NCBI RefSeq assembly: GCF_014193585.1
Contig: NZ_BLXY01000003.1
Coordinates: forward strand, 372,001 to 436,000
Source of the DNA: Geomonas paludis
Lineage (GTDB): Bacteria; Desulfobacterota; Desulfuromonadia; Geobacterales; Geobacteraceae
DNA: 64,000 nt
Direction: 5' to 3'
This document shows, piece by piece, positions 10,695 through 18,611 of this stretch. Numbering within the stretch: position 1 is the first letter of the stretch; every line of letters begins with the position of its first letter. The notes under the pieces were generated by a model. The model ran no database searches, had not been told where the DNA came from, and saw only the letters and a list, made by a program, of their open reading frames with translations. The position numbers and the translations under genes are program-made.

Positions 10695-12086
10695 TTAAGG
10701 TGTAATTTCAAGAATTTCCACCCGTAAAACCGCGCCAGTCGCGGAAGTTACCCGTCCCTTCTCCCCGACTCTCACCCCGGCCACCCAGATGATCTCCCCC
10801 TCGCTGAAAACGAGCGGCACGCGGCTGCGCTCATGAAGGGGCAGCTTCTCGTTGATAAAAAGTTCCTTCACCTTCTGGGATCCTGTCATCCCAAGCGGCG
10901 TGAAACGGTCGCCTGGGGTGAAGGGACGCACCAGCCACGGAAACGGCGCCGCCTCCGTCGACAGGTACACGATCCTCTTCGACCCGGTGGCAAGGTCCTC
11001 GGGACGCTCCACCCGGCGCACCGTAAGCGCCATGTCGTTGTCGAGGTGGTAGCGCCCCTCACCCGGCACCACCTGCTCCCAACGTTGTGCGGCCTGAGGC
11101 GCGGCGCAGGTGAAGCTGAGCCGGTCGTAGCAGCGCTCGACCCGAAGTGTTCCCGGCAGTTTCAAGCTCGCGTTGGGGCGACCGGAACTCGCCAGGCGGT
11201 CGATGGCCTCCAGGTGTGCGAGCCCTATGCGCATCAGGTCCCCGCGCAGTTCGTGCAAACCGTGGCGGTAAAGACGCAGGCGCAGTCCACGGTGTTCCTT
11301 GAGGAGAGCTTCGATATCGAAGGCAACCGTGTCGTCATCCTGAGAGGCCAGGCGGTCGAAGGCACTGCCGGTGAGGTGTTCCAGGAGTTCCTCGTCCGCG
11401 GCGAGGATCTCCGCCGTGGCGGCGAGCCGTTCGCTGATCCGAGGGTTGTACTTCCTGAGGGTGGGAATGAGCTCGTGCCGGATGCTGTTGCGCAGGATGG
11501 TGGTATCGGAGTTAGTCGAATCCGTGCGCCAGGTTAGGCCGCGGCCGTTCAAGTAAAGCTCAAGCTCCGCGCGGCTCACCTGCAACAGCGGGCGTTTCAC
11601 CAAGCTGTCGCCGCTGGCCGTCATGGCGCTCAGGCCGGTGCCGCCGGCCCCGCGCAGCAGCCGGATCAGGACCGTTTCCGCCTGATCGTCGAGATGGTGC
11701 GCCACCGCGATGCTGGAAGCGCCGCGCCGTCTGGCCACCTCGTGAAAGAAGGCGTAGCGTGCCTGTCGGCCGGCGTCCTCTAGGGAGAGGCCTTCAGCGG
11801 CAGCGAAGGAAGCAACGTCGACGCGGATGGCGACGAAAGGGAGATGGTGGCGGGTGGCGATGTCCGAGACGAATTTCTCGTCGTCGTCAGATTCGGAGCC
11901 GCGCAGGCAGTGGTTCAGGTGGGCGACCACGAGGTTCAGGCGTTCGTCCGCGAGTCGGGACATGATGTCCAGTAGAGCCACCGAGTCGGCGCCCCCCGAC
12001 ACCGCGACCACCACGGTCTCGCCAGGAGCGAATAAGTGTTGGGAGCGGACGTGAGTGACGAGGTCTTTCAAATGGGGAGGCTCCAT
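10695..12086 (-). CDS. tilS: tRNA(Ile)-lysidine synthetase
   Basis: TilS (463 residues) attaches lysine to C34 of the AUA-reading isoleucine tRNA, changing both codon and amino acid identity. The PP-loop ATPase motif AVSGGADSVALLD is at residues 28-40. HHLDDQAETVLIRLLRG is the family substrate loop. The C-terminal TilS domain contains RPFTPGDRFTPLGM and ends in a beta-rich tail. It heads the minus-strand run ending at pdxJ. Confidence 0.96.
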   Translation of the reverse strand: MEPPHLKDLVTHVRSQHLFAPGETVVVAVSGGADSVALLDIMSRLADERLNLVVAHLNHCLRGSESDDDEKFVSDIATRHHLPFVAIRVDVASFAAAEGLSLEDAGRQARYAFFHEVARRRGASSIAVAHHLDDQAETVLIRLLRGAGGTGLSAMTASGDSLVKRPLLQVSRAELELYLNGRGLTWRTDSTNSDTTILRNSIRHELIPTLRKYNPRISERLAATAEILAADEELLEHLTGSAFDRLASQDDDTVAFDIEALLKEHRGLRLRLYRHGLHELRGDLMRIGLAHLEAIDRLASSGRPNASLKLPGTLRVERCYDRLSFTCAAPQAAQRWEQVVPGEGRYHLDNDMALTVRRVERPEDLATGSKRIVYLSTEAAPFPWLVRPFTPGDRFTPLGMTGSQKVKELFINEKLPLHERSRVPLVFSEGEIIWVAGVRVGEKGRVTSATGAVLRVEILEITP

Positions 12087-12144
12087 ACGAGATGAGTTAT
12101 TGACGGCAGTGCAGGCGAGTTCAGCAAAGGGGTCGGGCAGTGTT

Positions 12145-12230
12145 GGGCTAATGATTATTCGCCCCTACAGAGTCTGCGGCAGTTCACCCAAGAAATGAGT
12201 CCGTTTGTAGGGGCGAATAAATATTCGCCC
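12145..12230. repeat. Second inverted pair of 25-bp GTAGGGGCGAAT palindromes
   Basis: Copies at 12145-12169 (ending ATTCGCCCCTACA) and 12206-12230 (beginning TGTAGGGGCGAAT) point outward from a 36-base centre. This is the opposite arrangement to the pair at 3798-3903. Confidence 0.75.
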
Positions 12231-12290
12231 AGCCCAAGCGGCAACAACCGTTGCGGCCACGCCAAGGCAAGCAACTTTCCCGGGCACCCA

Positions 12291-12316
12291 AACGTAGAAC
12301 GTAGAACGTAGAACGT
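12291..12316. repeat. AACGTAG heptamer array 1
   Basis: Three full AACGTAG units and a partial one end four bases before the stop codon of the minus-strand gene 12320-12832. Confidence 0.7.
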
Positions 12317-12319
12317 CCG

Positions 12320-12832
12320 TTAGTCCTTAAGCGTGCACTCCCTCTCCCAGGTGTTGTACCCGTCCCCCACGATGTCCCAGAACGACTCGATGCGCCCGGC
12401 GTAGTAATCCAGTTCCGAGCATTCCGACTCGATGGCCTGGAGGAACTTGAGCGAGATGAGCTGGTGGCCGAAGAGGAAGCGGTAGAACTCGCGGATCCCG
12501 GCCAGGTATCCCTCGATCTCGGAGGCCAGCGGCTCCATGGTGTTGACGATGTACCAGTTGCCGGCGAACTGGCGCACGATGCCCGGGCGCTCGTCGAAGA
12601 TGCTGCGTCCCTTGATGGAAACCACGAAATCGCGGGTAAAGTAATCCGCCGCCCCCGCGAGCGCCGTCGCCTGTTCCGGCGACATCCCCGTCAGCTGTAT
12701 TTCCTCGTAGAAGCGGTGCAGCAGGTCGCTCACCAGCTTATCCACCCGCACCTCGTCCTCGAGGGTCGTCGGCACGTAATCCCTTTTATCAACCTTCAAC
12801 ACGTCGAATGCCTCTTCGCAAAGTTCAGCCAT
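12320..12832 (-). CDS. Conserved-looking protein of unknown function
   Basis: A 170-residue soluble, acidic, mostly helical protein I cannot assign to a family. Visible features are a run of aromatic and charged residues (FYRFLFGHQLISLKFLQ) and a C-terminal segment with FWDIVGDGYNTWERECTL. There is no signal peptide or membrane segment. Good codon usage and a clean start at 12832 (MAELCEEAFDVL) support a real gene. It is flanked by AACGTAG heptamer arrays on both sides and lies downstream of the peptide ABC permeases, from which the arrays separate it. Confidence 0.75.
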   Translation of the reverse strand: MAELCEEAFDVLKVDKRDYVPTTLEDEVRVDKLVSDLLHRFYEEIQLTGMSPEQATALAGAADYFTRDFVVSIKGRSIFDERPGIVRQFAGNWYIVNTMEPLASEIEGYLAGIREFYRFLFGHQLISLKFLQAIESECSELDYYAGRIESFWDIVGDGYNTWERECTLKD

Positions 12833-12852
12833 GTGCTCCTCTTATGAAACAT

Positions 12853-12992
12853 GTTCTACGTTCTATGTTCTAAGTTCTACGTTAACTGCTCTTACACCAA
12901 CGCTCTCAGTTCTGTCCTCTGCACTAGCAACCAAGACAGAAGAGGTTCATGGTTCTAACAACGTAGAACGTAGAACCTAGAACGTAGAACGT
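12853..12992. repeat. AACGTAG heptamer arrays 2 and 3, in opposite orientations
   Basis: Array 2 (12853-12883) has CTACGTT, CTATGTT, CTAAGTT, CTACGTT, the reverse complement of array 1. Array 3 (12960-12992) has AACGTAG, AACGTAG, AACCTAG, AACGTAG. They lie between the orphan gene and the stop of the ABC permease gene. Confidence 0.7.
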
Positions 12993-13008
12993 CTGTTAGA
13001 CTTTTGTG

Positions 13009-13863
13009 TTAGCCTTGTCTTCTCGGATCCAGCGCGTCCCGGATCCCCTCCCCTACCAGGTTGTAGGAAAGCACCGTCACCAGGATGGCCACGCCCGGGA
13101 ACAGCGACAGCCACCAGGCGAACTCTATGTAATCCTTGCCGGAGGTCAGGATGTTGCCCCAACTCGGCGTCGGCGGCTGCACCCCGATCCCCAGGAAGGA
13201 GAGCGCGGACTCCGTCAGGATGGCGCCCGCCACCCCGAGCGTCGCGGAGACCAGCACCGGCGACAAAGCGTTGGGCAAAATGTGCCGGAAGATGATGCGC
13301 AGGTCCGACGCACCCAGCACGCGGGCCGCCAGGATGAAGTCGCGATTCTTCAGCGACAACACCTCGGCACGCACCAGTCGTGCCACCCCCATCCATCCCG
13401 TCAGGCCGATGATCACCATGATGTACCAGATGGAAGGTTCCAGCATGGCGATCACGGCGAGAATCAGGAAGAAGGTCGGGAAGCAGAGCATGATGTCGAC
13501 CAGCCGCATCAGCACCGAGTCCACCCAGCCGCCGTAAAAGCCTGCGAAGAGTCCGATTACCGTCCCGATGACCACCGCGATGCCGACGGCAACGAAACCG
13601 ACCTTCAACGAGACGCGGGCGCCGTACACGACGCGGGTGAAGACGTCGCGCCCAAGCTCATCGGTCCCGAACCAGTGACTGGCGGAAGGGGGCAGCAGTA
13701 CGTGCCACGCGTCGATGGTGTCGGGGCTGTACGGCGTCACCAGCGCCGCAGCTAAAGAAAGCAGGAACAGGACCACGATCACCACCAATCCCGCCGTCGC
13801 AAAGCGGTTGGTCGTGAAGCGCTCCCAGAATTCCCTAAATGGGCTGCTCACCTGCTCACGCAT
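13009..13863 (-). CDS. Peptide/nickel-type ABC transporter permease (OppC/DppC family)
   Basis: A 284-residue permease with the OppC N-terminal cytoplasmic tail (FREFWERFTTNRFATAG), six predicted helices and the ATPase-contacting EAA loop (DFILAARVLGASDLRIIFRH). The ATG at 13863 gives the usual length. It pairs with the OppB-type permease upstream and the family-5 binding protein. No ATPase subunit (OppD/OppF) lies in the run, so one must be encoded elsewhere. Confidence 0.93.
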   Translation of the reverse strand: MREQVSSPFREFWERFTTNRFATAGLVVIVVLFLLSLAAALVTPYSPDTIDAWHVLLPPSASHWFGTDELGRDVFTRVVYGARVSLKVGFVAVGIAVVIGTVIGLFAGFYGGWVDSVLMRLVDIMLCFPTFFLILAVIAMLEPSIWYIMVIIGLTGWMGVARLVRAEVLSLKNRDFILAARVLGASDLRIIFRHILPNALSPVLVSATLGVAGAILTESALSFLGIGVQPPTPSWGNILTSGKDYIEFAWWLSLFPGVAILVTVLSYNLVGEGIRDALDPRRQG

Positions 13864-13897
13864 ACAGCCCCCGCAGCGCCCGCCTTCCCGGGTTCTC

Positions 13898-13926
13898 AAT
13901 CTTAATCTTAATCTTTATCTTTATCT
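13898..13926. repeat. Hexamer tandem repeat between the two permease genes
   Basis: AATCTT-type hexamers (AATCTTAATCTTAATCTTT then ATCTTTATCT) fill much of the 81-base gap. On the coding strand of the operon this is a purine-rich AAGATT stretch just ahead of the OppC-type start. Confidence 0.6.
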
Positions 13927-13944
13927 CAGTTTTAATCTGCCTCA

Positions 13945-14925
13945 TCATCCCCTCCCGTGCCTGATGCGGGGATCCGCCACGGCGTAGCAGAGGTCTGCCA
14001 ACAGGTTACCGATCAGGGTGAGGCAGGCGCCGATCACCAGGATGCCCATCACCAGCGGGTAGTCGCGCGCCATGACGCCCTGGTAGAAGAGCTGCCCCAT
14101 CCCGGGGATGGAGAAGATGGTCTCGAAGATGACGCTGCCGCCGATCAGGGCCGGGAGCGAGAAGCCGAGCAGCGTGATCACGGGAAGCAGCGCGTTCTTC
14201 AGGGCGTGGCGGTAGATGATCACCCGCTCGCGCACCCCCTTGGCCCGGGCGGTGGTGATGTAGTCCTGCGACAGCACCTCGATCATGGTGGAGCGCATGT
14301 AGCGGGACAGGCCGGCCAGGGAGCCGAAGGTGGCGATGGAGATGGGAAGCACCAGGTGCCGGGCGAGGTCCGCGCTGCGCCAAAAGAAGGACCACTGGTC
14401 GCTTCCCAGCGAGTGGATCCCGGAGATGGGGAGCCAGCCGAGCTTCACGCCGAAGAGGTACATGCACAAAAGCGCGAGCCAGAAGGTCGGCACGGCAAAG
14501 CCGACGAAGACGAACACCGAGATGGCGCGGTCCAGCAGCGTGTCCCGGTGCACGGCAGCCATGATGCCGATCGGCAGCGCCAGGCCGAACTCCAGGATCA
14601 GGGCGATCACGTTGAGCGAAATGGTGATCGGGATCCTTTCCTTGATCTTGTCCAGGACCGGCCGGTTGTCGGGCGCGAAGGAGCGGCCGAAGTCCAGTCG
14701 CGACAGGTTGGAGAGCCACATGCCGTACTGCACGTGCAGCGGCTTGTCCAGCCCGTAGAACTCGCGCAGCCGGGCCCGCGTCGCGGCCGAGGCCTTGGGA
14801 CTCATGGCGGTCGCCATCTCCACCGGTTCCCCCGGCGCGAGATGGATCACCGTGAAGGTGATCAGCGTGATCCCCAAAAGGAGCGGGACCAGCATGAGTA
14901 TCCGTTTGATCAGGTAGTTGGCCAT
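13945..14925 (-). CDS. Peptide/nickel-type ABC transporter permease (OppB/DppB family)
   Basis: This 326-residue permease begins MANYLIKRILMLVPLLLGI, the standard DppB start, with the first helix then a long periplasmic loop (about residues 30-100). The EAA loop is YITTARAKGVRERVIIYRHA. It forms the other half of the transmembrane channel with the following OppC-type gene. The preceding gap carries a REP-like pair. Confidence 0.94.
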   Translation of the reverse strand: MANYLIKRILMLVPLLLGITLITFTVIHLAPGEPVEMATAMSPKASAATRARLREFYGLDKPLHVQYGMWLSNLSRLDFGRSFAPDNRPVLDKIKERIPITISLNVIALILEFGLALPIGIMAAVHRDTLLDRAISVFVFVGFAVPTFWLALLCMYLFGVKLGWLPISGIHSLGSDQWSFFWRSADLARHLVLPISIATFGSLAGLSRYMRSTMIEVLSQDYITTARAKGVRERVIIYRHALKNALLPVITLLGFSLPALIGGSVIFETIFSIPGMGQLFYQGVMARDYPLVMGILVIGACLTLIGNLLADLCYAVADPRIRHGRG

Positions 14926-14958
14926 AATTCTCTAAAGTAGTAGCTGCAACAGGTTGGT

Positions 14959-15060
14959 ACCCTCTCCTTCCGGGAGAGGGTGCCCGAAGGGCGGGTGAGG
15001 GCTTTCTCTTGCACCGGCTCTCCCTCACCCTGGCCCTCTCCCGGAGGGAGAGGGGATGTG
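14959..15060. repeat. REP-like palindrome pair between binding protein and permease genes
   Basis: The left arm (14959-15003) has CCCTCTCCTTCCGGGAGAGGG and GGGTGAGGGC. The right arm (15019-15060) has CCCTCACCC and GGCCCTCTCCCGGAGGGAG. The right arm is the same as that of the 32131-32249 copy. Its place after the binding-protein gene may help unequal expression of the operon. Confidence 0.75.
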
Positions 15061-15102
15061 GACGTATGTGTCGGAAGACCGTCCATAAACGGCAAACATT
15101 GC

Positions 15103-16683
15103 CTAGTCGACGTACCACTTGATGAAGTTGTGCATTATTCCCGCGGGCGCTGGCTCTATCCCCTTGATCCTGGACGTCACTACCGGCAACGCATCCGGCA
15201 CGTACAGGAACGTGTAAGGCTGGTCCTTGGCCAGGATCTCCTGGATCTGGTAGTAGCAGTCGCGCCGCTTGGCCATGTCGAAGGTGCCGCGCCCCTCCAC
15301 GATGAGGCGGTCCAGTTCCGGGTTCAGGTAATGGATGAAGTTCAACTCCTTGGGCCCGGTCTTGGAGGAGTGCCAGACGTCGTACAGGTCGGGGTCCTGG
15401 GAGATGGTCCACCCCATGAGCACCACCTCGAACTTCCCCTTGTCAATGAAGTTGGTCAGAAACGACGCCCACTCCATCACCCGGATCTTCACGTCGATGC
15501 CGACCTTTTTCAGGCGCATCTGGATGATCTGGGCGCATTTCAGGCGCTGGTCGTTGCCCTGGTTGGTCATGATGGTGAAGCTGAGCGGCTTGCCCCCCCG
15601 CGTCATGATACCGTCCGCCCCCATCCGGTACCCCGCCTCCTCCAGCAGGGCCTTGGCACGGGCCGGATCGTAAGCAGGATCGTTGTCCACCTTGGCCTTG
15701 TAGGCCCAGGTGCCGGGCTTGTAGGGGCCGTGGGCGATCTGTCCCATGCCGAGCAGGACCCCCTGGATGATCTCTTCCTTGTTGATGGCGCAGGTGATGG
15801 CCCGGCGCACCCTGACGTCCTGGAACATGGGCAGGCGCAGGTTGTAGCCCAGGTAGGTGTAGGCCGAGGCCGGGTAGCGGTACTTGTTGAAGCGCGCCAG
15901 GAATTCCTTGCCGGTGGTCTGGCGCTGGTACTGCACCGGGGAGAGTCCCATCATGTCCACCCCGCCCGCTTTCAGCTCCATGTACATGGTCGAGTTGTCG
16001 GGGATGATGCGATAGACGTAGCGGGAGAGACGCGGCGCCCCCTCCCAGTACTTCGGGTTTGCCTCCAGGATTACCCTCTGCCCCGGGACCCACTCCTTGA
16101 AGATGTAGGGGCCGGTGCCCACCGGGTTGCGCGAGAGCGGACTCTTGGTGATGTCCTTCCCCTCCAAAAGGTGCGCCGGCAGGATCGGCATGCCCCATGA
16201 GGCAAGCGCCGGGGCAAAGGGTTTGGCATAGGTGACCCGGAAGGTGTAGCTGTCGGGGGCCTGTGCGCTCTGCACCTGCTTGAAGTCCTCGGCGTATGCG
16301 GTCGGGGTCTTGGGATCGACGGTAACGCGATAGGTGTACAGCACGTCGCGCGAGGTGAAGTCGTGGCCGTCGTGCCACTTCACCCCGCGCCGCAGGTGGA
16401 AGGTGATCTGCAGCCCGTCGCGGGAAACCTCCCAGGATTCGGCAAGGTCCCCTTCCAGCTTCAGGTTCTTGTCGTAACGCACCAGGCCGTTGTACACCAG
16501 GCCCGAGATGTCGCTGGAGGAACTGTCCGAAGCGAGGATCGGGATCAGGTTGGAAGGCTCGCCGATGCTCCCGGTGACAAACTGGGCGCCCCCCTGTGCC
16601 TGTGTCTTATTCCAGGGTGCATCCTGTCCGCAGGCGGCCAAGCATAGGAAGAGCAGGAGGCAGACGGTGCGTGCCAGGCTCAT
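15103..16683 (-). CDS. Family-5 extracellular solute-binding lipoprotein (peptide/nickel type)
   Basis: This 526-residue binding protein begins with a lipoprotein signal (lipobox LAAC, Cys18), so it should be tethered in the periplasm. Family-5 features include the GLVRYDKNLKLEGDLAESW segment near residue 75, FHLRRGVKWHDG and KALLEEAGY. It delivers its ligand (peptide, nickel or another small molecule) to the permeases that follow. Its ATG overlaps the stop of the TPR lipoprotein gene by 4 bases. Confidence 0.94.
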   Translation of the reverse strand: MSLARTVCLLLFLCLAACGQDAPWNKTQAQGGAQFVTGSIGEPSNLIPILASDSSSSDISGLVYNGLVRYDKNLKLEGDLAESWEVSRDGLQITFHLRRGVKWHDGHDFTSRDVLYTYRVTVDPKTPTAYAEDFKQVQSAQAPDSYTFRVTYAKPFAPALASWGMPILPAHLLEGKDITKSPLSRNPVGTGPYIFKEWVPGQRVILEANPKYWEGAPRLSRYVYRIIPDNSTMYMELKAGGVDMMGLSPVQYQRQTTGKEFLARFNKYRYPASAYTYLGYNLRLPMFQDVRVRRAITCAINKEEIIQGVLLGMGQIAHGPYKPGTWAYKAKVDNDPAYDPARAKALLEEAGYRMGADGIMTRGGKPLSFTIMTNQGNDQRLKCAQIIQMRLKKVGIDVKIRVMEWASFLTNFIDKGKFEVVLMGWTISQDPDLYDVWHSSKTGPKELNFIHYLNPELDRLIVEGRGTFDMAKRRDCYYQIQEILAKDQPYTFLYVPDALPVVTSRIKGIEPAPAGIMHNFIKWYVD

Positions 16684-18398
16684 TTCTCACCGGCTTCCTG
16701 GCGGCAGTGCTTGATCTTCTCGGCCAACTCGGCGCTCTGCTCGGGCTCCATCTTCTGCAGCTTCTTGTAGAGCGGCAGCGCCTTCTTGAAGATGCGAGCG
16801 GCGCAGTAGACGTCGGCCAGGTGCAAAAGCACGGTGGCATCGCCGCCGGAAAGCTCGGCAGCGCGCTCCAGTTGGATCATGGCGTCGTTGTAGCGCTTGA
16901 GCTTGAAGTAGGTCCACCCCAGGCTGTCCAGAATGAAACCGTCGTCCGGCCTCAGGCTCACCGCCTTTTTCAGGTAGGTCAGCGCCTCCTCCAGGTTCAC
17001 CCCCATCTCGGCGTAGGTGTAGCCGAGGTAGTTGAGCGCCTGCGGGTCGTCGGGAGTGGCCTCCAGCACCTTCTTCATCATGCCGACCGACAGTTCCTTC
17101 TGCCCCATCTTGTCGTAGAGGATGCCCAGCCGGAACAGCACGCGCGCGTCGGACTGCAGCTTCGGGTCCATCGATTTAAGCGTGTCGATGCCGCGCTGGT
17201 ACTGCTCCATCGACTCGTAGAAGCCGGCCAGGTGTAGGTAGGGCTCGATGCGGTTAGGCTGCTCGCTGATCTCCTGCAAGAGCAGGGCGACGCCCTTCTC
17301 CGGCTGCCCCTTCTCCTTGTACAGGTAGGCCAGGTGCCCAAGTGCATCGAAATAGTAGGGCGAGTCCCGGGAGATCTGCTTGAACTGCTCGATCGCCTGG
17401 TCCACATCCTCCTTCTCCTCGAAGGCCGAGGCGAGGTAGAAGCGGACCTGCTGCGCGGCGGGTTCCACCGCGAGGATATCCTGAAAGGTCTTGATGGCCT
17501 CGTCGTAACGCTCGAGTTCCAGCAGCAGCAAGCCGATCTTGCGCGAGGTCTCCAGCGACTTGCCCCCCTTTTGCTGCAGCAGGGCAAGGGCCTCGTCGAG
17601 ACGCTTCTGCTGGATGTAGAGCTGCGCCAGGTGCTGAATGACGTTGGCGTTGTTGGGGTTGATCTCCAGGAGATCCTTGTAGCTGTCGATGGCGTCCGGG
17701 ATCAGCCCCTGGGTCTCCTGGGAGATCCCCATCTCGATCAGGGCCTGTTCGAAATCCGGCTTCAGTTCGACCGCCTTCTTGTAGTAGGCGAGCGCCTCCT
17801 TGGGGAGCCGCATCTGCTCGTAGGTCTTGGCGAGGTAGTAGTACCCCAGCGCGGAGTCCGGGGAGGCCTTCACCAGCGCCTTCAGGGTGTCCACCGCCTG
17901 CTCGTACTCGAAGCTCTTCAAGTAGTAGATGGCGATGTGCAGGTAGACCTCTTCCTTGGTGGGATCGATCTCGATCACCTTCTTGTAATGCGGGATCGCT
18001 TCCTTCTCGCGCTGCAGGCTCATCAGGATGTTGCCGCACAGCTGCTGGGCCTGCAGGGAAGCGGGATCGATGGCGATGGCGGCCTGGCACTCGGACAGGG
18101 CATCGTCCGGGCGGTTCTGCTGCAGGTAGATCTGTGCTGCGGCATTGTGCAGGTACGCGGAGTTGGGATCGGCGGCGATCGCCTCGCGCAGCAGGAGCAG
18201 CGCCCCCTCCTGGTCCCCTTCGGCGGCGCGCAGTCTTGCCATGGCGAACAGGGAAAGGTTCTTCGCTTCTCCGGGGGGAGGGGTCGGCGCGATAACCGCG
18301 CCCCGCTCGTTAAGCGGTGACGAGACCGAAGCTTGCTCGGTGGCGCAGGCGTTGATCAGCAGGGGCAGGAAAAGGAGCGCTAGACACTTCTTGGTCAT
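16680..18398 (-). CDS. TPR-repeat lipoprotein
   Basis: A 572-residue protein with a lipoprotein signal (lipobox INAC, Cys18) followed by about fourteen tandem tetratricopeptide repeats from about residue 45 to the end. Typical repeat cores are LHNAAAQIYLQQNRPDDAL and LDSLGWTYFKLKRYNDAM. TPR solenoids hold partner proteins, so it is likely a membrane-bound scaffold. It is translationally coupled (ATGA overlap) to a peptide-type binding protein, which hints at a shared process, but no specific function can be read. Confidence 0.9.
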   Translation of the reverse strand: MTKKCLALLFLPLLINACATEQASVSSPLNERGAVIAPTPPPGEAKNLSLFAMARLRAAEGDQEGALLLLREAIAADPNSAYLHNAAAQIYLQQNRPDDALSECQAAIAIDPASLQAQQLCGNILMSLQREKEAIPHYKKVIEIDPTKEEVYLHIAIYYLKSFEYEQAVDTLKALVKASPDSALGYYYLAKTYEQMRLPKEALAYYKKAVELKPDFEQALIEMGISQETQGLIPDAIDSYKDLLEINPNNANVIQHLAQLYIQQKRLDEALALLQQKGGKSLETSRKIGLLLLELERYDEAIKTFQDILAVEPAAQQVRFYLASAFEEKEDVDQAIEQFKQISRDSPYYFDALGHLAYLYKEKGQPEKGVALLLQEISEQPNRIEPYLHLAGFYESMEQYQRGIDTLKSMDPKLQSDARVLFRLGILYDKMGQKELSVGMMKKVLEATPDDPQALNYLGYTYAEMGVNLEEALTYLKKAVSLRPDDGFILDSLGWTYFKLKRYNDAMIQLERAAELSGGDATVLLHLADVYCAARIFKKALPLYKKLQKMEPEQSAELAEKIKHCRQEAGEK

Positions 18399-18442
18399 GG
18401 GTTACCTGTGGCTTCGGTAGATTTCGGGCAAAATCTAAAAAA

Positions 18443-18481
18443 CGCGGCACCCCGGTGGGATACAGTATCCGGGGTGGCGCG
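18443..18481. other. GC-rich 13-bp hairpin in the divergent intergenic region
   Basis: CGCGGCACCCCGG and CCGGGGTGGCGCG form a stem with one mismatch around a 13-base loop. It lies between the divergent TPR lipoprotein and APH/AAA genes, without a T-run on either side. It could be a 5' leader structure of the minus-strand transcript or a protein site. Confidence 0.5.
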
Positions 18482-18549
18482 GTTTACTACATGAAAGCTA
18501 GCATAAATAGGTAACAGCGTCAAACAACATTTAGATGCATTTTAGACTG

Positions 18550-18577
18550 TTGCACCTCAAATGCGGTATGGTACTAT
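18550..18577 (+). promoter_or_regulatory. Possible sigma-70 promoter for the APH/AAA - partner-switch operon
   Basis: TTGCAC (18550-18555) and TACTAT (18572-18577) are spaced by 16 bases, about 35 bases ahead of the ATG at 18612. Found by eye only. Confidence 0.4.
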
Positions 18578-18611
18578 TCTTAAGTGAAATCATTGGTTTA
18601 CCGGCAAAACG

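Noticed and set aside
12291-12992. Heptamer arrays as a CRISPR or integron attachment site
   Set aside because: The units are 7 bases without spacers, and there is no integrase or recombination-site structure nearby.
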